From Gammaproteobacteria bacterium (GTDB lineage Bacteria > Pseudomonadota > Gammaproteobacteria > Steroidobacterales > GCA-2729495), in the NCBI GenBank assembly GCA_003695765.1, contig RFHQ01000164.1:1-34643 (forward strand): DNA of 34,643 nt, in the 5' to 3' direction. The notes under the pieces are model-generated. The model was not told the origin of the DNA. It saw only the letters and a list, made by a program, of their open reading frames with translations, and searched no databases. Of this stretch, positions 9,433 through 19,543 are shown piece after piece. A program made the position numbers and the translations under genes. Numbering within the stretch: position 1 is the first letter of the stretch; each line of letters begins with the position of its first letter.

Positions 9433-10802
9433 GCATGGCGTCGCTCAGCATGGTCGCCGCATCGGTGCAGGGCAGGCTCCGCGGGCCCGACCGGCCCTTC
9501 GACGCCGTCAGCACCGACACGCGCACGCTGAAGGCCGGAGAGCTGTTCATCGCCTTGCGCGGCGAACGTTTCGATGCCGCACGTTTCGTCGCCGAAGCGG
9601 AACGGCTCGGAGCGGCCGGCGCCGTGGTCGAGCAGCGCCAGCCGGTCGCGTTGCCGCAGGTCGAGGTCGACGACACGCGCCGCGCGCTGGGCGATCTGGC
9701 CCGCGCCTGGCGGCAGCGCTTCGAACTGCCGGTCATCGGCATTACCGGCAGCAACGGCAAGACCACGGTACGCGCGCTCACGGCCGCGATCCTGGCCGCC
9801 GACGCGGCCGACCCGGAAGAATTGCTGGCGACCGAGGGCAACCTGAACAACGAAATCGGCCTGCCGCTGATGGTGCTGCGCCTGCGGACCCGGCACCGGG
9901 TCGCGGTGTTCGAGATGGGCGCGAGCCGGGCCGGTGACATCGACTACCTCGCCGGCATCGCGATGCCGGGCATCGGCGTACTGACCAACGCCGGCCCGGC
10001 GCACCTGGCGGGCTTCGGCGATCTCGCCGGCGTGGCGCGCGCCAAGGGCGAATTGATCGAGCGCCTGCCGGCCAGCGGCATTGCCGTGCTCAATCGCGAC
10101 GATCCGTACTTCGACGAGTGGCGGCAGCGGGCGGGCGAGCGCGCCGTGCTCAGTTTCGGCCTGCAGTCTGGCGCCGACTTCCACGTGAGCCGGTTGCGCC
10201 GGGAGCAGGCGCCGGCGGGCGAGTGTTGGCGGTTCACGCTGCATGGCCCGCTGGGCGCCTTGCCGCTGCGGCTGCCGATGGCCGGGCAGCACAACCTGCG
10301 CAATGCGCTGGCGGCCGCGGCCGCAGCGACGGCGGCCGGCGCATCGGCCGAGGCCATCGTCCTGGGCCTTGCCGACGCGGCCAATGTCGCCGGCCGGTTG
10401 CGGCGCCTGCCGGCGCCGGGGGGCGCCTTCGTCTTCGACGACAGCTATAACGCCAATCCGGCATCGGTGCGCGCGGCGATCGATTTTCTCGCGAGCCAGC
10501 CGGGCGAGACCTGGCTGGTCCTCGGCGACATGGCGGAGCTCGGCGCGGACAGCGACGCCTTGCATCGCGAAATCGGCGCCGCGGCGCGGGACGCCGGTAT
10601 CACACGGCTGTTCACGGTCGGTGCGCAGGCGTCGCTGGCCGCGGAAGCCTTCGGTGCTGCAGCGGACAGCTTCGCCGATGCCGCGGCCGCCGCGGCGGGA
10701 TTGCCGACCCCGCCGGCCGGCAGCCAGGTGCTGGTCAAGGGTTCGCGCTGCATGGGGCTGGAAGCCGTGGTCGCCGCGCTGACCAACAGGGAGGGCGGTT
10801 GA
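9429..10802 (+). CDS. murF: UDP-MurNAc-tripeptide:D-Ala-D-Ala ligase MurF
   Basis: A 457-residue Mur ligase that adds the D-Ala-D-Ala dipeptide produced by Ddl (encoded at 17815) to the UDP-MurNAc tripeptide made by MurE. The P-loop GITGSNGKTTV is at 104-114, followed by the NLNNEIGLP segment typical of MurF and the DDSYNANP motif in the last third. All three Mur ligase domains are present and the length is normal (E. coli 452). The stop directly abuts the mraY start. Confidence 0.96.
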   Translation: MSMASLSMVAASVQGRLRGPDRPFDAVSTDTRTLKAGELFIALRGERFDAARFVAEAERLGAAGAVVEQRQPVALPQVEVDDTRRALGDLARAWRQRFELPVIGITGSNGKTTVRALTAAILAADAADPEELLATEGNLNNEIGLPLMVLRLRTRHRVAVFEMGASRAGDIDYLAGIAMPGIGVLTNAGPAHLAGFGDLAGVARAKGELIERLPASGIAVLNRDDPYFDEWRQRAGERAVLSFGLQSGADFHVSRLRREQAPAGECWRFTLHGPLGALPLRLPMAGQHNLRNALAAAAAATAAGASAEAIVLGLADAANVAGRLRRLPAPGGAFVFDDSYNANPASVRAAIDFLASQPGETWLVLGDMAELGADSDALHREIGAAARDAGITRLFTVGAQASLAAEAFGAAADSFADAAAAAAGLPTPPAGSQVLVKGSRCMGLEAVVAALTNREGG

Positions 10803-11885
10803 ATGCTGCTGTATCTCGCCGAGTACCTGACGCAGTACGTCAGCGCCTTCAACGTCTTCGGCTACATCACGATGCGCGCGATCATGGGCGCGCTGACCGC
10901 ACTGCTGATCTCGCTGCTGTTCGGGCCGGCGATGATCCGCCGCCTGCACGGCCGGCAGATCGGGCAGACGGTCCGCGACAACGGGCCGGAAGCGCACCTG
11001 ATGAAGGCCGGCACGCCGACGATGGGCGGCGCGCTGATCCTCGTCGCGATCCTGTCCAGCACGCTGCTGTGGTCGGACCTCGACAATCCCTATGTCTGGG
11101 TGGTCGCCGGCGTGACCGTCGCCTTCGGCGCGATCGGCTTCGTCGACGATTATCGCAAGCTGATCCTGCGCGATCCCGCTGGTCTGTCGGCCAAGGCCAA
11201 GCTGTTCTGGCAGTCGCTGGCGGCGCTGGGGGCCGCGGTCGTGCTCTACCAGCTTGCGGACCAGCCGTATCAGACGGCGCTGCTGGTGCCCTACCTGAAG
11301 GACGTGTCACTGCAGCTCGGCGGCCTGTTCATTCCCTTTGCGTTTTTCGTGATCGTCGGCACCAGCAATGCCGTGAACCTGACCGACGGTCTGGATGGCC
11401 TGGCGATCATGCCGGCGGTGCTGGTCGCCGGCGCGCTGGGGGTTTTCGGCTATGCGGCCGGCAACGCGATCTATTCGAACTACCTCGGCATCCCGTTCAT
11501 CCCCGGGGCCGGCGAGATGCTCGTGTTCTGTGCTTCGCTGGCCGGTGCCGGACTCGGTTTCCTGTGGTTCAACACCTACCCGGCGCAGGTGTTCATGGGT
11601 GACATCGGGGCGCTGGCCCTCGGGGCCGCGATCGGCACGGTCGCGGTGATCGTCCGCCAGGAACTGGTGCTGGCGATCATGGGCGGGTTGTTCGTCATCG
11701 AGACGCTGTCGGTGATCATTCAGGTCGCGTCCTACCGCTTGACCGGGCGGCGCGTGTTCCGCATGGCGCCGCTGCATCACCACTACGAACTCAAGGGCTG
11801 GGCCGAGCCCAAGGTCATCGTGCGTTTCTGGATCATCACGGTGATCCTGGTGCTGGTCGGCCTGTCCAGCCTGAAGATCCGGTGA
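10803..11885 (+). CDS. mraY: Phospho-MurNAc-pentapeptide translocase MraY
   Basis: A 360-residue polytopic inner-membrane enzyme (same length as E. coli) that transfers phospho-MurNAc-pentapeptide to undecaprenyl phosphate, forming lipid I. About ten hydrophobic helices are visible. Conserved catalytic aspartates D115, D116 (FVDDYRK) and D267 (FMGDIG) have E. coli numbering, and the HHH motif is at 325-327 ([11 protein letters not shown]). The ATG follows the murF TGA without a gap, and murD begins one base after its stop. Confidence 0.97.
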   Translation: MLLYLAEYLTQYVSAFNVFGYITMRAIMGALTALLISLLFGPAMIRRLHGRQIGQTVRDNGPEAHLMKAGTPTMGGALILVAILSSTLLWSDLDNPYVWVVAGVTVAFGAIGFVDDYRKLILRDPAGLSAKAKLFWQSLAALGAAVVLYQLADQPYQTALLVPYLKDVSLQLGGLFIPFAFFVIVGTSNAVNLTDGLDGLAIMPAVLVAGALGVFGYAAGNAIYSNYLGIPFIPGAGEMLVFCASLAGAGLGFLWFNTYPAQVFMGDIGALALGAAIGTVAVIVRQELVLAIMGGLFVIETLSVIIQVASYRLTGRRVFRMAPLHHHYELKGWAEPKVIVRFWIITVILVLVGLSSLKIR

Positions 11886-11886
11886 C

Positions 11887-13263
11887 ATGGCGGCGAACCT
11901 GATGGCAATGGGCAAGAACCGGCCAAGCCAGCCCGATCCCGGCCTGGCGGGCGTGCTGGTCCTGGGCATGGGTGCCACCGGCGCTTCGCTGGCCCGTTAT
12001 CTCGCGCGGCGCGGCGAGACCGCGGAGTTCGTCGACAGCCGCGACACGCCGCCGGGTCGGGCGGCGATCCGCGCAGCGCTGCCGGATGCCCGCCTTTACG
12101 CCGCCGAGTCCTACGCGCTGGGCGACCATATCCGCAAGGTGTTCGTCTCGCCCGGCTTCCCGCTCGATTCGCCGTTGTACGAGCTGGTGCGCGCGCGCGG
12201 CCTGCCGGTCAGCAGCGACATCGATCTGTTCATGACCGAGGCGCGCGCCCCGGTCGTCGGCATCACCGGCTCGAACGGCAAGAGCACGGTCACGGCGATG
12301 CTGGCCAGCGCATTGAGCGCAGCCGGCTGGCAGGTCCGGGCCGGCGGCAACCTGGGCACGCCGGCGCTGGACCTGCTGGATCCGCTGGCCGAGGCCTATC
12401 TGCTGGAGCTGTCGAGCTTTCAGCTGGAGCGCAGCGGCGATCTGCCGCTGGCGGCCGCCGCGGTGCTGAACCTGTCGCCGGACCACCTCGACAGCCACAC
12501 CGATTTCGCCGCCTACGCCGCGGCCAAGGCGCGCATCTACCGCCGCTGCCGCCACGCCGTGCTCAACCGCGCCCAGCCGGCCCTGCGCGAGCACATCCCG
12601 GTGGGCACGGCCGTGACCAGCTTCGGTCTCGATGCGCCGGATACCGATGATTTCGGGCTGCGCCGATCCGGTGCCCGCGAGTACCTGGCCTGCGGCGCCG
12701 CGCTGCTGATGCCGGTCGACGAACTGCCGCTGCCGGGGCGCCACAATGTCGCCAATGCGCTGGCGGCGCTGGCCCTCGGCGCTGCGCTGGACGCCGGCCC
12801 GCAGGCAATGCTGGACGGGCTGCGCGGCTTCCGTGGCCTGCCGCACCGGATGCAGCTGGTCGGCGACTGGCAGGGCATCCGCTTCATCGACGACTCCAAG
12901 GCCACCAACGTCGATGCGGCGGTCGCCGGCGTGAGCGGCATCAGCGGTCCATTGGTGCTGATCGCTGGCGGCGATGCGAAGGGCGCCGGGTTCGAGCCAC
13001 TGGCCGAGGCCTTGCGCGCGGCCGACACGCGGGCGGTCGTGCTGCTCGGTCGCGACCGCGAACGGCTGGCCGCGGCACTGACCGGCGTGGCCGAACTGTC
13101 GCTGGTCGACGACATGCAGGCGGCGGTTCGGCAAGCCGCGGCGCAATTGCCCGGTGGCGGAACCGTGCTGCTGGCGCCGGCCTGCAGCAGCCTGGACATG
13201 TACCCGGGCTTCGCGGCGCGCGGCGAGGCCTTCCGGCAGGCGGTGGAGGCCTTGAAGGCATGA
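11887..13263 (+). CDS. murD: UDP-MurNAc-L-alanine:D-glutamate ligase MurD
   Basis: A 458-residue ligase adding D-Glu to UDP-MurNAc-L-Ala. N-terminal Rossmann-like UDP-binding segment VLVLGMGATGASLARYL (24-40), P-loop GITGSNGKST (125-134), the SPDHLDSH stretch with the downstream lysine of AAAKARIY, and the C-terminal LAPACSSLDMYPGF motif are present. The first dozen residues before the Rossmann strand are variable; an ATG at codon 6 or 8 is also possible. Overlaps ftsW by ATGA. Confidence 0.95.
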   Translation: MAANLMAMGKNRPSQPDPGLAGVLVLGMGATGASLARYLARRGETAEFVDSRDTPPGRAAIRAALPDARLYAAESYALGDHIRKVFVSPGFPLDSPLYELVRARGLPVSSDIDLFMTEARAPVVGITGSNGKSTVTAMLASALSAAGWQVRAGGNLGTPALDLLDPLAEAYLLELSSFQLERSGDLPLAAAAVLNLSPDHLDSHTDFAAYAAAKARIYRRCRHAVLNRAQPALREHIPVGTAVTSFGLDAPDTDDFGLRRSGAREYLACGAALLMPVDELPLPGRHNVANALAALALGAALDAGPQAMLDGLRGFRGLPHRMQLVGDWQGIRFIDDSKATNVDAAVAGVSGISGPLVLIAGGDAKGAGFEPLAEALRAADTRAVVLLGRDRERLAAALTGVAELSLVDDMQAAVRQAAAQLPGGGTVLLAPACSSLDMYPGFAARGEAFRQAVEALKA

Positions 13264-14423
13264 AGGCGCAACGCGCAAAGGCGCTGCCGATCGCGGCCGG
13301 CTACGATGTCCCGCTGCTGCTGATCAGCGCCGCGCTGCTGGGGCTCGGGCTGGTCATGCTGACCTCGGCGTCGATCGGCTTCGCCGAACGCAGCACCGGC
13401 TCGCCGTTCTATTTCCTGGAGCGGCAGGCCGTGGCCGCGCTGCTCGGCATCGCTTGCGGGCTGGTCCTGCTGCGCCTGCCGACCCGCACCTGGGAGCGCG
13501 CCGGGCCGATGCTGCCCTGTCTGGCCATCGTGCTGCTGACGAGCGTGCTGGTCCCGGGCCTCGGGCATACGGTCAATGGCAGCACCCGCTGGCTGCGTAT
13601 CGCCGGCCTGGCGGTGCAGGTCGCCGAGCCGGCGCGGCTGTTGCTGATCCTGTACCTCGCCGGCTACGCCGTGCGCCACGCGGCCGAACTGCGCGCGAGC
13701 CTCGCTGGTTTCCTGAAGCCGATGGCGCTGGTGATCGTCTGCGACCTGCTGCTGCTGGCGCAGCCGGATTTCGGCTCCGCGGTCGTGCTCACGGCCGTCG
13801 CGATGGCCGTGCTGTTCGCAGCCGGTGCCCGGCTGCGCGACCTCGCCGTGTTCACGGCGCTCGCCGTCGCCGCGGGTGTGCTGCTCGCAATCGCGTCGCC
13901 ATACCGTCTGAAGCGCATCACCGGCTTCATGGATCCCTGGGCCGATCCCTACGACAGCGGCTTCCAGCTGATTCAGTCGCTGATCGCGATCGGCAGCGGC
14001 GAATGGCTCGGCACCGGCCTCGGCGCCGGCGTGCAGAAGCTGTTCTACCTGCCGGAAGCGCATACCGACTTCGTGTTCGCCGTGATCGCCGAGGAGTTCG
14101 GCCTGCTCGGCAGCAGCCTGCTGCTGTTGCTGTTCGCCGGACTGGTCTGGCGGGGCATCGCGATCGCCCGCTCGGCAGCCGCCGGCGGCTTGCCCTACCA
14201 GGCCTGCCTCGCGTTCGGGATCGCCGTCTGGCTGGGACTGCAGGTCTTCGTCAACATCGGCGTGAACATGGGCGTGCTGCCGACCAAGGGCCTGACCCTG
14301 CCGCTGATCAGCTACGGCCGCAGCAGCCTGATCATCACGCTGCTGTCGATCGCCCTGTTGTTGCGCGTCGACCACGAAGTCCGGCTCGCGGCCCAGCCGC
14401 GGCGGCGGAGGGGGGGGCGGTGA
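13260..14423 (+). CDS. ftsW: Septal peptidoglycan polymerase FtsW (SEDS family)
   Basis: A 387-residue SEDS glycosyltransferase with about ten transmembrane helices; it polymerises lipid II at the septum with FtsI. Conserved elements: DFGSAVVL, the YLPEAHTDF loop with catalytic-type Asp270 and LPTKGLTLPLIS. Two deviations from the sequences I know: S351-Y-G-R-S-S, where G354 is usual, and VAEP in place of the common PSE before LLLILYL. Both may be lineage traits. The last codons contain a run of eight G bases at 14410-14417. The stop overlaps the murG GTG. Confidence 0.95.
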   Translation: MKAQRAKALPIAAGYDVPLLLISAALLGLGLVMLTSASIGFAERSTGSPFYFLERQAVAALLGIACGLVLLRLPTRTWERAGPMLPCLAIVLLTSVLVPGLGHTVNGSTRWLRIAGLAVQVAEPARLLLILYLAGYAVRHAAELRASLAGFLKPMALVIVCDLLLLAQPDFGSAVVLTAVAMAVLFAAGARLRDLAVFTALAVAAGVLLAIASPYRLKRITGFMDPWADPYDSGFQLIQSLIAIGSGEWLGTGLGAGVQKLFYLPEAHTDFVFAVIAEEFGLLGSSLLLLLFAGLVWRGIAIARSAAAGGLPYQACLAFGIAVWLGLQVFVNIGVNMGVLPTKGLTLPLISYGRSSLIITLLSIALLLRVDHEVRLAAQPRRRRGGR

Positions 14424-15508
14424 CGGCCCCGGTGATGATCATGGCCGGCGGCACCGGCGGGCACGTCTTCCCGGCGCTGGCCGTGGCCCGCGAACTGGCG
14501 GAGCGGCAGGTCGACATCGTCTGGCTCGGCACGCCGCGCGGTATCGAGAACGAGTTGGTGCCGGCTGCCGGAATCGAGCTGGATCGGGTGCGCATCAGCG
14601 GCCTGCGTGGCAAGGGGCTGCTGCCGTGGCTGCTGGCGCCGTTCCGCCTGCTGCTGGCGCTGTTCGACGCGCTGCGCATCATGCGCCGGCGGCGGCCGCG
14701 CAGCGTGCTGGGCATGGGGGGCTTCGCCGCCGGGCCGGGCGGCGTCGCGGCCTGGCTGCTCCGGCGGCCGCTGGTCATCCACGAACAGAATTCCATCGCC
14801 GGTTTCACCAACCGTCTTCTGGCTGGACTCGCCCGGGAAGTGCTGGAAGCCTTCCCGGGCAGCTTTTCCGCCAAACGACGGACCCGCGTGGTCGGCAACC
14901 CGGTACGGCGCGAGATCGCCGCGCTGCCGCCGCCGGAAGTGCGCCTGGCCGGACGTACCGGCCCGCTGCGACTGCTGGTGCTCGGCGGCAGCCAGGGTGC
15001 GCTGGCATTGAACGAGCAGGTGGCCCGGGCCGTCGCCACGCTACCGGCCGCGCTGCGCCCCGAGCTCTGGCATCAGGCCGGCGAGCGGACGCTGGACCGC
15101 GCCGAGGCGGCCTATGCGGACGCGAAGCTGCCGGCCAGGGTCGAGGCATTCATCGAGGACATGGCCGCGGCCTATGCCTGGGCGGACCTCGTCGTCTGCC
15201 GGGCCGGGGCGCTGACGATCGCCGAACTGGCGGCGGCCGGCCTGGCCTCGATCCTGGTGCCGTTCCCGGCGGCGACCGACGATCACCAGACCCGCAATGC
15301 GCGGTTTCTCGTCGACGCTGGCGCGGCCGTGCTGCTGCCGCAGTTCGAATTGACGCCGGAACGGCTGGCCGGCGAAATCGCGGCGCTGGCGCAGGACCGC
15401 GGACAGCTGCTGGCACGCGCGTGCCGGGCGCGCTCGCTCGCGAAGCCCGAGGCCGCGGCCGCAGTAGCGCGCGCCTGCCTCGACGCCGGAGGGTTGCCGC
15501 ATGAATGA
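14420..15508 (+). CDS. murG: UDP-GlcNAc:undecaprenyl-PP-MurNAc-pentapeptide transferase MurG
   Basis: A 362-residue GT-B glycosyltransferase at the inner face of the membrane; converts lipid I to lipid II. The start is the GTG overlapping the ftsW TGA, with the purine-rich GGAGG stretch (14407-14411) seven bases upstream. N-terminal [15 protein letters not shown] (9-23), the HEQNSIAG segment, GGSQGA and the donor-binding [15 protein letters not shown] / DDHQT motifs are complete. The frame continues far upstream inside ftsW, but that part has no MurG-like content. Overlaps murC by 8 bases (ATGAATGA). Confidence 0.95.
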   Translation: MTAPVMIMAGGTGGHVFPALAVARELAERQVDIVWLGTPRGIENELVPAAGIELDRVRISGLRGKGLLPWLLAPFRLLLALFDALRIMRRRRPRSVLGMGGFAAGPGGVAAWLLRRPLVIHEQNSIAGFTNRLLAGLAREVLEAFPGSFSAKRRTRVVGNPVRREIAALPPPEVRLAGRTGPLRLLVLGGSQGALALNEQVARAVATLPAALRPELWHQAGERTLDRAEAAYADAKLPARVEAFIEDMAAAYAWADLVVCRAGALTIAELAAAGLASILVPFPAATDDHQTRNARFLVDAGAAVLLPQFELTPERLAGEIAALAQDRGQLLARACRARSLAKPEAAAAVARACLDAGGLPHE

Positions 15509-16922
15509 CCGCATGCGCAGGATCAGCCGGATTCATTTCGTCGGCATCGGTGGCGTGGGCATGGGCGGCATCGCCGAGGTGCTCGCGAACCTCGGCTACG
15601 AGGTGCAGGGATCCGACCTGCGGGAGTCCGCCGTGACGCGGCGGCTGCGCGCGCTCGGCGCCGATATCCGGATCGGGCATGCGGCGGACAACGTCGGTGC
15701 CGCCGACGTGGTCGTGGTCTCCAGCGCGATCGATCCGGAGAACCCGGAGGTGCAGGCGGCGCGCGCCGCGCGCAAGCCGGTCGTGCGACGGGCCGAGATG
15801 CTGGCCGAGCTGATGCGCTTCCGCCACGCGATCGCGGTCGCCGGCACCCACGGCAAGACCACGACGACCAGCCTGATCGCCAGCGTACTGGCCGAGGCGG
15901 GCGAGGATCCGACCTTCGTCATCGGCGGGCGCCTGAAGAGTGCGGACACCAACGGCCGCCTCGGCGCCGGGCGCTACCTGGTGGCCGAAGCGGACGAGAG
16001 CGATGCCTCTTTCGTCCATCTCAAGCCGATGCTCGCCGTGGTCACGAACATCGACGCCGATCACCTGGCCGCCTACGGCGGAGACATCGACCGCTTGCGC
16101 GACGGCTTCGTCGAGTTCCTGCACAACCTGCCGTTCTACGGCCTGGCCGTGGTCTGCCGCGACGACCCCGGCGTCGCCGGCCTGCTGCCGCGGATCCAGC
16201 GGCCCACCTTGAGCTACGGCGAGCACCCGGAGGCCGAGGTGCGCGTGACGAAAATCGTCGCCGACGGCCCGCGCAGCCGCTTCGAGGTCTGCCGGCCGGG
16301 CCGCGCCGCGCCGCTGCCGCTGGTGCTGAACCTGCCGGGCCGGCACAACGTGCTCAACGCGGCGGCGGCCTGCGCGATCGCGCAGGAACTGGAGCTGCCG
16401 GATGCGGCCCTGGCGAAGGCGCTGGCGGAGTTCCAGGGTATCGATCGCCGCCTGCAGGTGCTGGGCGAAGTGCGCACGGCGGCCGGCGAACTGCTGCTGG
16501 TCGACGACTACGGCCACCATCCGACGGAAATCGCCGCGAGCATCGCCGCGGCCCGGAGCGCCTGGCCAGGCCGGCGGCTGGTCGTGGTTTTCCAGCCGCA
16601 TCGCTATACCCGCACCCGCGACCTGCTCGACGACTTCGCCGAAGTCCTGTCGACGGCGGACCGGCTGCTGGTCTGCGAGGTCTACCCGGCCGGCGAGCCG
16701 CCGATCGCCGGCGCCGACGGCCGGGCGATCTGCCGCGCGGTGCGCAGTCGCGGCCAGGTCGAGCCGGTGTTCGTGCCCGCGCTGGAGCAGCTGCCGGAGC
16801 TGCTCGCTGGCGTGCTGGCGGACGGCGACCTGCTGCTGACCCTGGGCGCCGGCGACATCGGCAGTGCGGCCGCAGCCTTGCCGGCGGCCCTTGCCGTCGG
16901 GCCGAGGAGGCTGGAGCAATGA
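15501..16922 (+). CDS. murC: UDP-MurNAc:L-alanine ligase MurC
   Basis: A 473-residue ligase that starts stem-peptide synthesis. Visible are the glycine-rich [15 protein letters not shown] motif near 14-28, P-loop GTHGKTTT (115-122), [22 protein letters not shown] and DYGHHPTE in the C-terminal domain. GGAGGG (15488-15493) lies seven bases before the ATG. Length is slightly below E. coli MurC (491). Overlaps murB by ATGA. The two dedicated precursor enzymes MurC and MurB are adjacent, as in many high-GC gammaproteobacteria. Confidence 0.96.
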   Translation: MNDRMRRISRIHFVGIGGVGMGGIAEVLANLGYEVQGSDLRESAVTRRLRALGADIRIGHAADNVGAADVVVVSSAIDPENPEVQAARAARKPVVRRAEMLAELMRFRHAIAVAGTHGKTTTTSLIASVLAEAGEDPTFVIGGRLKSADTNGRLGAGRYLVAEADESDASFVHLKPMLAVVTNIDADHLAAYGGDIDRLRDGFVEFLHNLPFYGLAVVCRDDPGVAGLLPRIQRPTLSYGEHPEAEVRVTKIVADGPRSRFEVCRPGRAAPLPLVLNLPGRHNVLNAAAACAIAQELELPDAALAKALAEFQGIDRRLQVLGEVRTAAGELLLVDDYGHHPTEIAASIAAARSAWPGRRLVVVFQPHRYTRTRDLLDDFAEVLSTADRLLVCEVYPAGEPPIAGADGRAICRAVRSRGQVEPVFVPALEQLPELLAGVLADGDLLLTLGAGDIGSAAAALPAALAVGPRRLEQ

Positions 16923-17818
16923 GCGCGGCGCAGGCACGGCACGGCGGCGATGAATTGCGGCGCGACGAGCCCTTGGCGCGCCACACCTCGTGGCGCGTCG
17001 GCGGCCCCGCAGACGTCTACTTCCGGCCGGCCACGCGGCAATCCTTGCTGGCCTTTCTGGCCGGGCTGGACCCAGCCTTGCCGGTGCACTGGCTCGGCCT
17101 CGGCAGCAACCTGCTGGTCCGCGACGGCGGGCTGCGCGGTGTCGTGATCGCGACCTCCCGCGCGCTGGGCACGCTGCAGCGCCTGCCCGGCCGGGTGGTT
17201 GCCGGCGCCGGCCTGGCCTGCACGGTGCTGGCCCGGCGCTGCGCCCGCTGGGGACTCGGCCCGGCGGAATTCTTCGCCGGCATACCCGGCACGGTCGGCG
17301 GCGCGCTGCGGATGAATGCCGGCGCCTTCGGCGGCGAGACCTGGGACCGGGTCATCGAGGTGGAGACCGTCGACCGGCGCGGGCGGGTCCGGCGGCGGCC
17401 GCGCGATGATTTCGGCATCGGCTACCGCGAGGTTCGTGGCGCCGAGGGCGAATGGTTTCTCGCCGCGCACTTCGATTTCGTCGACCAGCCGGAGGGCGGC
17501 CTCGAGCGCGTGCGCTCGCTGTTGCGCGAGCGGGAGCAGAAACAGCCGCTGGGCCTGGCCAGCTGCGGCTCGGTCTTCCGCAACCCGCCCGGCGATCACG
17601 CTGCCCGGCTGATCGAATCCTGCGGCCTGAAGGGGCTGCGCATTGGCGGTGCCGAGGTTTCGACCAAGCACGCCAACTTCATCATCAATACCGGCGGCGC
17701 GACGGCCGCTGACATCGAGCGCCTGATCGAGACCGTGCGCGAACGGGTCGCGGCCGAGACCGGCGTGCAGCTGGTGCCGGAAGTGCACATCGTCGGCGAG
17801 CCGGGAGGTGCCGCATGA
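16919..17818 (+). CDS. murB: UDP-N-acetylenolpyruvoylglucosamine reductase MurB (compact type II)
   Basis: A 299-residue FAD- and NADPH-dependent reductase that makes UDP-MurNAc. FAD-binding elements [13 protein letters not shown] and [13 protein letters not shown], then [22 protein letters not shown] in the middle. Catalytic residues are S218 (GSVFRNP) and E288 (VPEVH). It lacks the extra loop that makes E. coli MurB (type I, 342 residues) longer, so it is the compact type, and it lies within the dcw cluster instead of elsewhere as in E. coli. ATGA overlaps on both sides. Confidence 0.95.
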   Translation: MSAAQARHGGDELRRDEPLARHTSWRVGGPADVYFRPATRQSLLAFLAGLDPALPVHWLGLGSNLLVRDGGLRGVVIATSRALGTLQRLPGRVVAGAGLACTVLARRCARWGLGPAEFFAGIPGTVGGALRMNAGAFGGETWDRVIEVETVDRRGRVRRRPRDDFGIGYREVRGAEGEWFLAAHFDFVDQPEGGLERVRSLLREREQKQPLGLASCGSVFRNPPGDHAARLIESCGLKGLRIGGAEVSTKHANFIINTGGATAADIERLIETVRERVAAETGVQLVPEVHIVGEPGGAA

Positions 17819-18768
17819 GCCGGCGGGCGGTGCACGATGCCCGCGAGTTCGGGCGCGTCGCCGTGCTGCTCGGCGGAGATTCGGCCGAGCGCGAGATCTC
17901 GCTGATGTCGGGACGAGCGGTGCACGCAGCCCTCAAGCGCCGCGGCGTCGACGCGCAGCTGCTGGACCCGGCCGACGGCCTGCTGGAACCACTCGGGCGG
18001 GGCGGTTTCGCGCGCGCCTGGATCGCCCTGCACGGCCGCGGCGGCGAGGACGGGCGCGTACAGGGAATGCTGGAACTGCTGGGCCTGCCGTTCACCGGCA
18101 GCGGCGTGACCGGTTGCGCGATCGCGATGGACAAGCTGCGCAGCAAATATCTGCTGAGCGGCTGCGGCCTCGCGACGCCACGCTTTCTGCGCCTCCGCGG
18201 GCCGGAGGACTTTGCCGACGCGGTCGAGCAACTCGGCCTGCCGCTGATGGTCAAGCCGGCCGCCGAGGGCTCCAGCCTGGGCCTGACGCGGGTCGCCAGG
18301 GCGGAGGATCTGCCCGCGGCCTTCGAGCGGGCCGCGGCCTATCGCTGCGAGGTCTTCGCCGAGCAATGGCTCGACGGTCCGGAGTACACCGCGGCAATCC
18401 TGCAGGGCGAGGTTCTGCCACTGGTCCGCATCGAGGCCGCCAACGGCTTCTATGACTACGAAGCCAAGTATTTCAGTGACGCCACGCGTTACGTCTGTCC
18501 CTGCGGCCTGTCGCCGGAGGCGGAAGGCGAATACGCGGCGCTGGCCCTGCGCGCCTTCGAGGCCGTCGGCGGCGAAGGCTGGGGGCGGGTCGACTTCATG
18601 CTGGCGGACGACGGGCGCGCCGAGCTGCTGGAGGTCAACACTGTGCCGGGCATGACCAGCCACAGCCTGGTGCCGATGGCGGCGGCCGAAGCCGGCATCG
18701 ATTTCGACGAACTGTGCTGGCGGATTCTCGAGACCAGTTACCGGGAGCAGGCAGATGGCCCGGCCTAA
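17815..18768 (+). CDS. ddl: D-alanine--D-alanine ligase (DdlB type)
   Basis: A 317-residue ATP-grasp ligase producing D-Ala-D-Ala for MurF. LLGGDSAEREISLMSG (15-30) gives the substrate-side Glu and Ser, HGRGGEDGRVQG the first loop, then MDKLRSKY, KPAAEGSSLG and the C-terminal metal-binding EVNTVPGMTSHSL. Length fits DdlB (E. coli 306). The N-terminus overlaps murB by ATGA; the C-terminus overlaps ftsQ by 14 bases. Confidence 0.96.
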   Translation: MSRRAVHDAREFGRVAVLLGGDSAEREISLMSGRAVHAALKRRGVDAQLLDPADGLLEPLGRGGFARAWIALHGRGGEDGRVQGMLELLGLPFTGSGVTGCAIAMDKLRSKYLLSGCGLATPRFLRLRGPEDFADAVEQLGLPLMVKPAAEGSSLGLTRVARAEDLPAAFERAAAYRCEVFAEQWLDGPEYTAAILQGEVLPLVRIEAANGFYDYEAKYFSDATRYVCPCGLSPEAEGEYAALALRAFEAVGGEGWGRVDFMLADDGRAELLEVNTVPGMTSHSLVPMAAAEAGIDFDELCWRILETSYREQADGPA

Positions 18769-19543
18769 CCGCAAGCGGCGTCCGGCACCGCGCCGGAAGC
18801 CCCGGCTGCCGGCGGTCAACTGGCCGGCCGTGATCGGCACGCTGGCAGTGCTGGCGGTCGTCGCGGCGGTCTACGTCAGCACCGTCTGGCTGATGAACCG
18901 GCCGATCCAGCAGGTCGTGATCAACGGCCGCTTCGAACGCGTCACGGCCTTGCAGTTGCAGGAAGCGCTCGCGGGGCTGCTGGACACCGGTTTCCTCAGC
19001 GCCGACCTGCGTGCGGTCCGCGAGCGCGCGACGGCCTTGCCCTGGGTGGCTGCCGCCCAGGTGCGCCGCCGCTGGCCCGGCGTCATCGAGGTGACGGTCA
19101 CCGAGGAGCAGCCGGTGGCACGCTGGGGCGAGGCGGGCCTGCTGAACGCCGACGGCGAGCTGTTCCTGCGCGAAGCCAGCCACCTGCCGGCCGAACTGCC
19201 ACGGTTGGACGGCCCGCCCGGGAGCGAAGGCGAGGTCGCGGCGCGTTACTTCGCGGTGGAACAGCGCCTGGAACAGCGTGGCCTGGCCGCGGTGGCGATG
19301 CGTCTGGATGCGCGCGGCGCCTGGGAATTCCAGTTGAACAACGGCGTCCGCGTGCGGCTCGGAACGACCGAGATCGACGCGCGCCTGAACCGCTTTTTCA
19401 TGGCGCTGGACGAAGTGCTGGCCGGGCAGGCCGAGCTGCTGCGCTACGTCGATCTGCGCTATCCGAACGGTTTCGCCGTGGGCTGGAAAGAGCCGCGGGC
19501 GGCCGCCGTGCAACAGAGGGAGGACGCCGGCCCGGATGTCTAG
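18755..19543 (+). CDS. ftsQ: Cell division protein FtsQ
   Basis: A 262-residue bitopic divisome protein. A strongly basic cytoplasmic N-terminus (1-22) is followed by one transmembrane helix (about 23-46), a POTRA domain (about 50-120, from PIQQVVINGRF) and the periplasmic beta domain that recruits FtsL/FtsB. The VRRRWPGVIEVTVTEEQPVARW segment closing the POTRA is typical. The ATG lies 14 bases inside ddl, with GGGAGCAGG just before it as ribosome site. Overlaps ftsA by eight bases. Confidence 0.94.
   Translation: MARPNRKRRPAPRRKPRLPAVNWPAVIGTLAVLAVVAAVYVSTVWLMNRPIQQVVINGRFERVTALQLQEALAGLLDTGFLSADLRAVRERATALPWVAAAQVRRRWPGVIEVTVTEEQPVARWGEAGLLNADGELFLREASHLPAELPRLDGPPGSEGEVAARYFAVEQRLEQRGLAAVAMRLDARGAWEFQLNNGVRVRLGTTEIDARLNRFFMALDEVLAGQAELLRYVDLRYPNGFAVGWKEPRAAAVQQREDAGPDV

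Noticed and set aside
8910-10997. 695-codon minus-strand frame across murE, murF and mraY
   Set aside because: Shadow frame: it is antisense to three conserved genes and has no recognisable domain.
13454-15508. 684-codon frame suggesting a longer MurG
   Set aside because: The part before 14420 is an Arg/Ala/Gly-rich shadow of ftsW; MurG proper begins at the GTG at 14420.
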